The translations under genes and the position numbers were made by a program. Under the pieces are notes generated by a model, which worked only from the letters and a program-made list of their open reading frames with translations, made no database searches and had not been told where the DNA came from. From assembly GCA_947381255.1 (NCBI GenBank), contig CANCUC010000055.1, positions 1-6,004 of the forward strand: a DNA stretch of 6,004 bases. Reading direction: 5' to 3'. This DNA comes from Actinomycetota bacterium. GTDB taxonomy: Bacteria; Actinomycetota; Actinomycetes; Nanopelagicales; Nanopelagicaceae. This document shows, in pieces, positions 5,728 through 6,004 of this stretch; within the stretch, counting starts at the first letter, position 1; each line of letters opens with the position of its first letter.

Positions 5728-6004
5728 GTGCATCTCCCTCTTGAACTCCGAAGGCTGCATAGAACTCCGGCAGGTTCTTCAAGATTTGGTTCGCTCTAAA
5801 TTCTGAAGGGGAGTGCGGATCGATCGCGATGAGGCGTTTAATCTCCTCAACTCGCGCTTTGCTATTCCAAATCTGGGCGTAACCGATAAAGAATCTCTGC
5901 TCACCGCTCAGACCATCAATAACGGGCGCAGGAGCCCCTCCTAACGAAATTTGATAGGCCTCGTAAGCGATACAGGCACCACCGAGGTCTCCAATGTTCT
6001 CGCC
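5690..6004 (-). CDS. M13-family zinc metallopeptidase (neprilysin/PepO-like), C-terminal part
   Basis: The frame runs from the right edge of the window to a TAG (complement of 5690-5692), giving the last 104 residues; the rest lies beyond 6004. The fragment opens with GENIGDLGG, the M13 motif that supplies the third zinc ligand (Glu2 here) and the aspartate that orients the catalytic histidine (Asp6); the HExxH motif would lie just outside the window. It continues with GEQRFFIGYAQIW, then DPHSPSEFR, whose His64 and Arg70 match the transition-state and substrate-binding residues of neprilysin. It ends with LPEFYAAFGVQEGDALWL and the family's typical terminus ERVRIW. The family cleaves short peptides, generally outside the cytoplasm; the N-terminal anchor or signal is not visible. 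It converges on oppDF with a 17-bp gap. A link to peptide uptake is plausible but rests only on position. Confidence 0.93.
   Translation of the reverse strand, partial: GENIGDLGGACIAYEAYQISLGGAPAPVIDGLSGEQRFFIGYAQIWNSKARVEEIKRLIAIDPHSPSEFRANQILKNLPEFYAAFGVQEGDALWLPESERVRIW

Noticed and set aside
5539..5799. Plus-strand open frame across the oppDF end and M13 gene
   Set aside because: It overlaps the conserved end of OppDF in another frame and is antisense to the unmistakable M13 C-terminus; it has no protein-like features.

Overview
The window holds one oligopeptide/dipeptide-type ABC importer locus, with two membrane- or peptide-related genes on the opposite strand. The most likely source is a bacterium of the Actinobacteria with moderate GC (about half, judged by eye). 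The pointers are a small actinobacterial-style PH-domain membrane protein, an M13 peptidase with the C-terminal style seen in actinobacterial homologues, and tightly packed genes with short spacers. A small-genome freshwater actinobacterium (the acI/Nanopelagicales type) would fit, but that is inference, not something the sequence proves.

Layout: (1) 1-595, + strand, the 3' end of a family-5 solute-binding protein gene; its 5' part, including the lipoprotein signal, lies outside the window. (2) 596-769, a spacer with a series of stem-loops ending in a strong terminator-like hairpin at 674-708. (3) 770-2314, + strand, an OppB/DppB-type permease that is unusually long (514 aa) because about 170 residues with six predicted membrane segments sit between the third and fourth core helices. 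(4) 2314-3369, + strand, an OppC/DppC-type permease whose ATG overlaps the oppB stop codon by one base. (5) 3375-3968, - strand, a PH-domain membrane protein, tail-to-tail with oppC (5-bp gap) and head-to-head with the ATPase gene (60-bp gap). (6) 4029-5672, + strand, a fused two-domain OppD-OppF ATPase. (7) 5690-6004, - strand, the C-terminal end of an M13 (neprilysin/PepO-like) zinc metallopeptidase, running off the right edge.

How they work together: the binding protein would capture peptides (or a similar small ligand) outside the membrane, OppB and OppC would form the channel, and the single OppDF polypeptide would supply both ATPase sites. The M13 peptidase could process peptides outside the membrane, but it is on the other strand, so a functional link rests on position alone. 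No classic mobile element, CRISPR array, tRNA or rRNA is visible. The points worth a second look are the enlarged OppB, the opposing gene that splits the transporter operon, the cysteine-poor linker of the OppDF fusion, and the structured spacer after the binding-protein gene.
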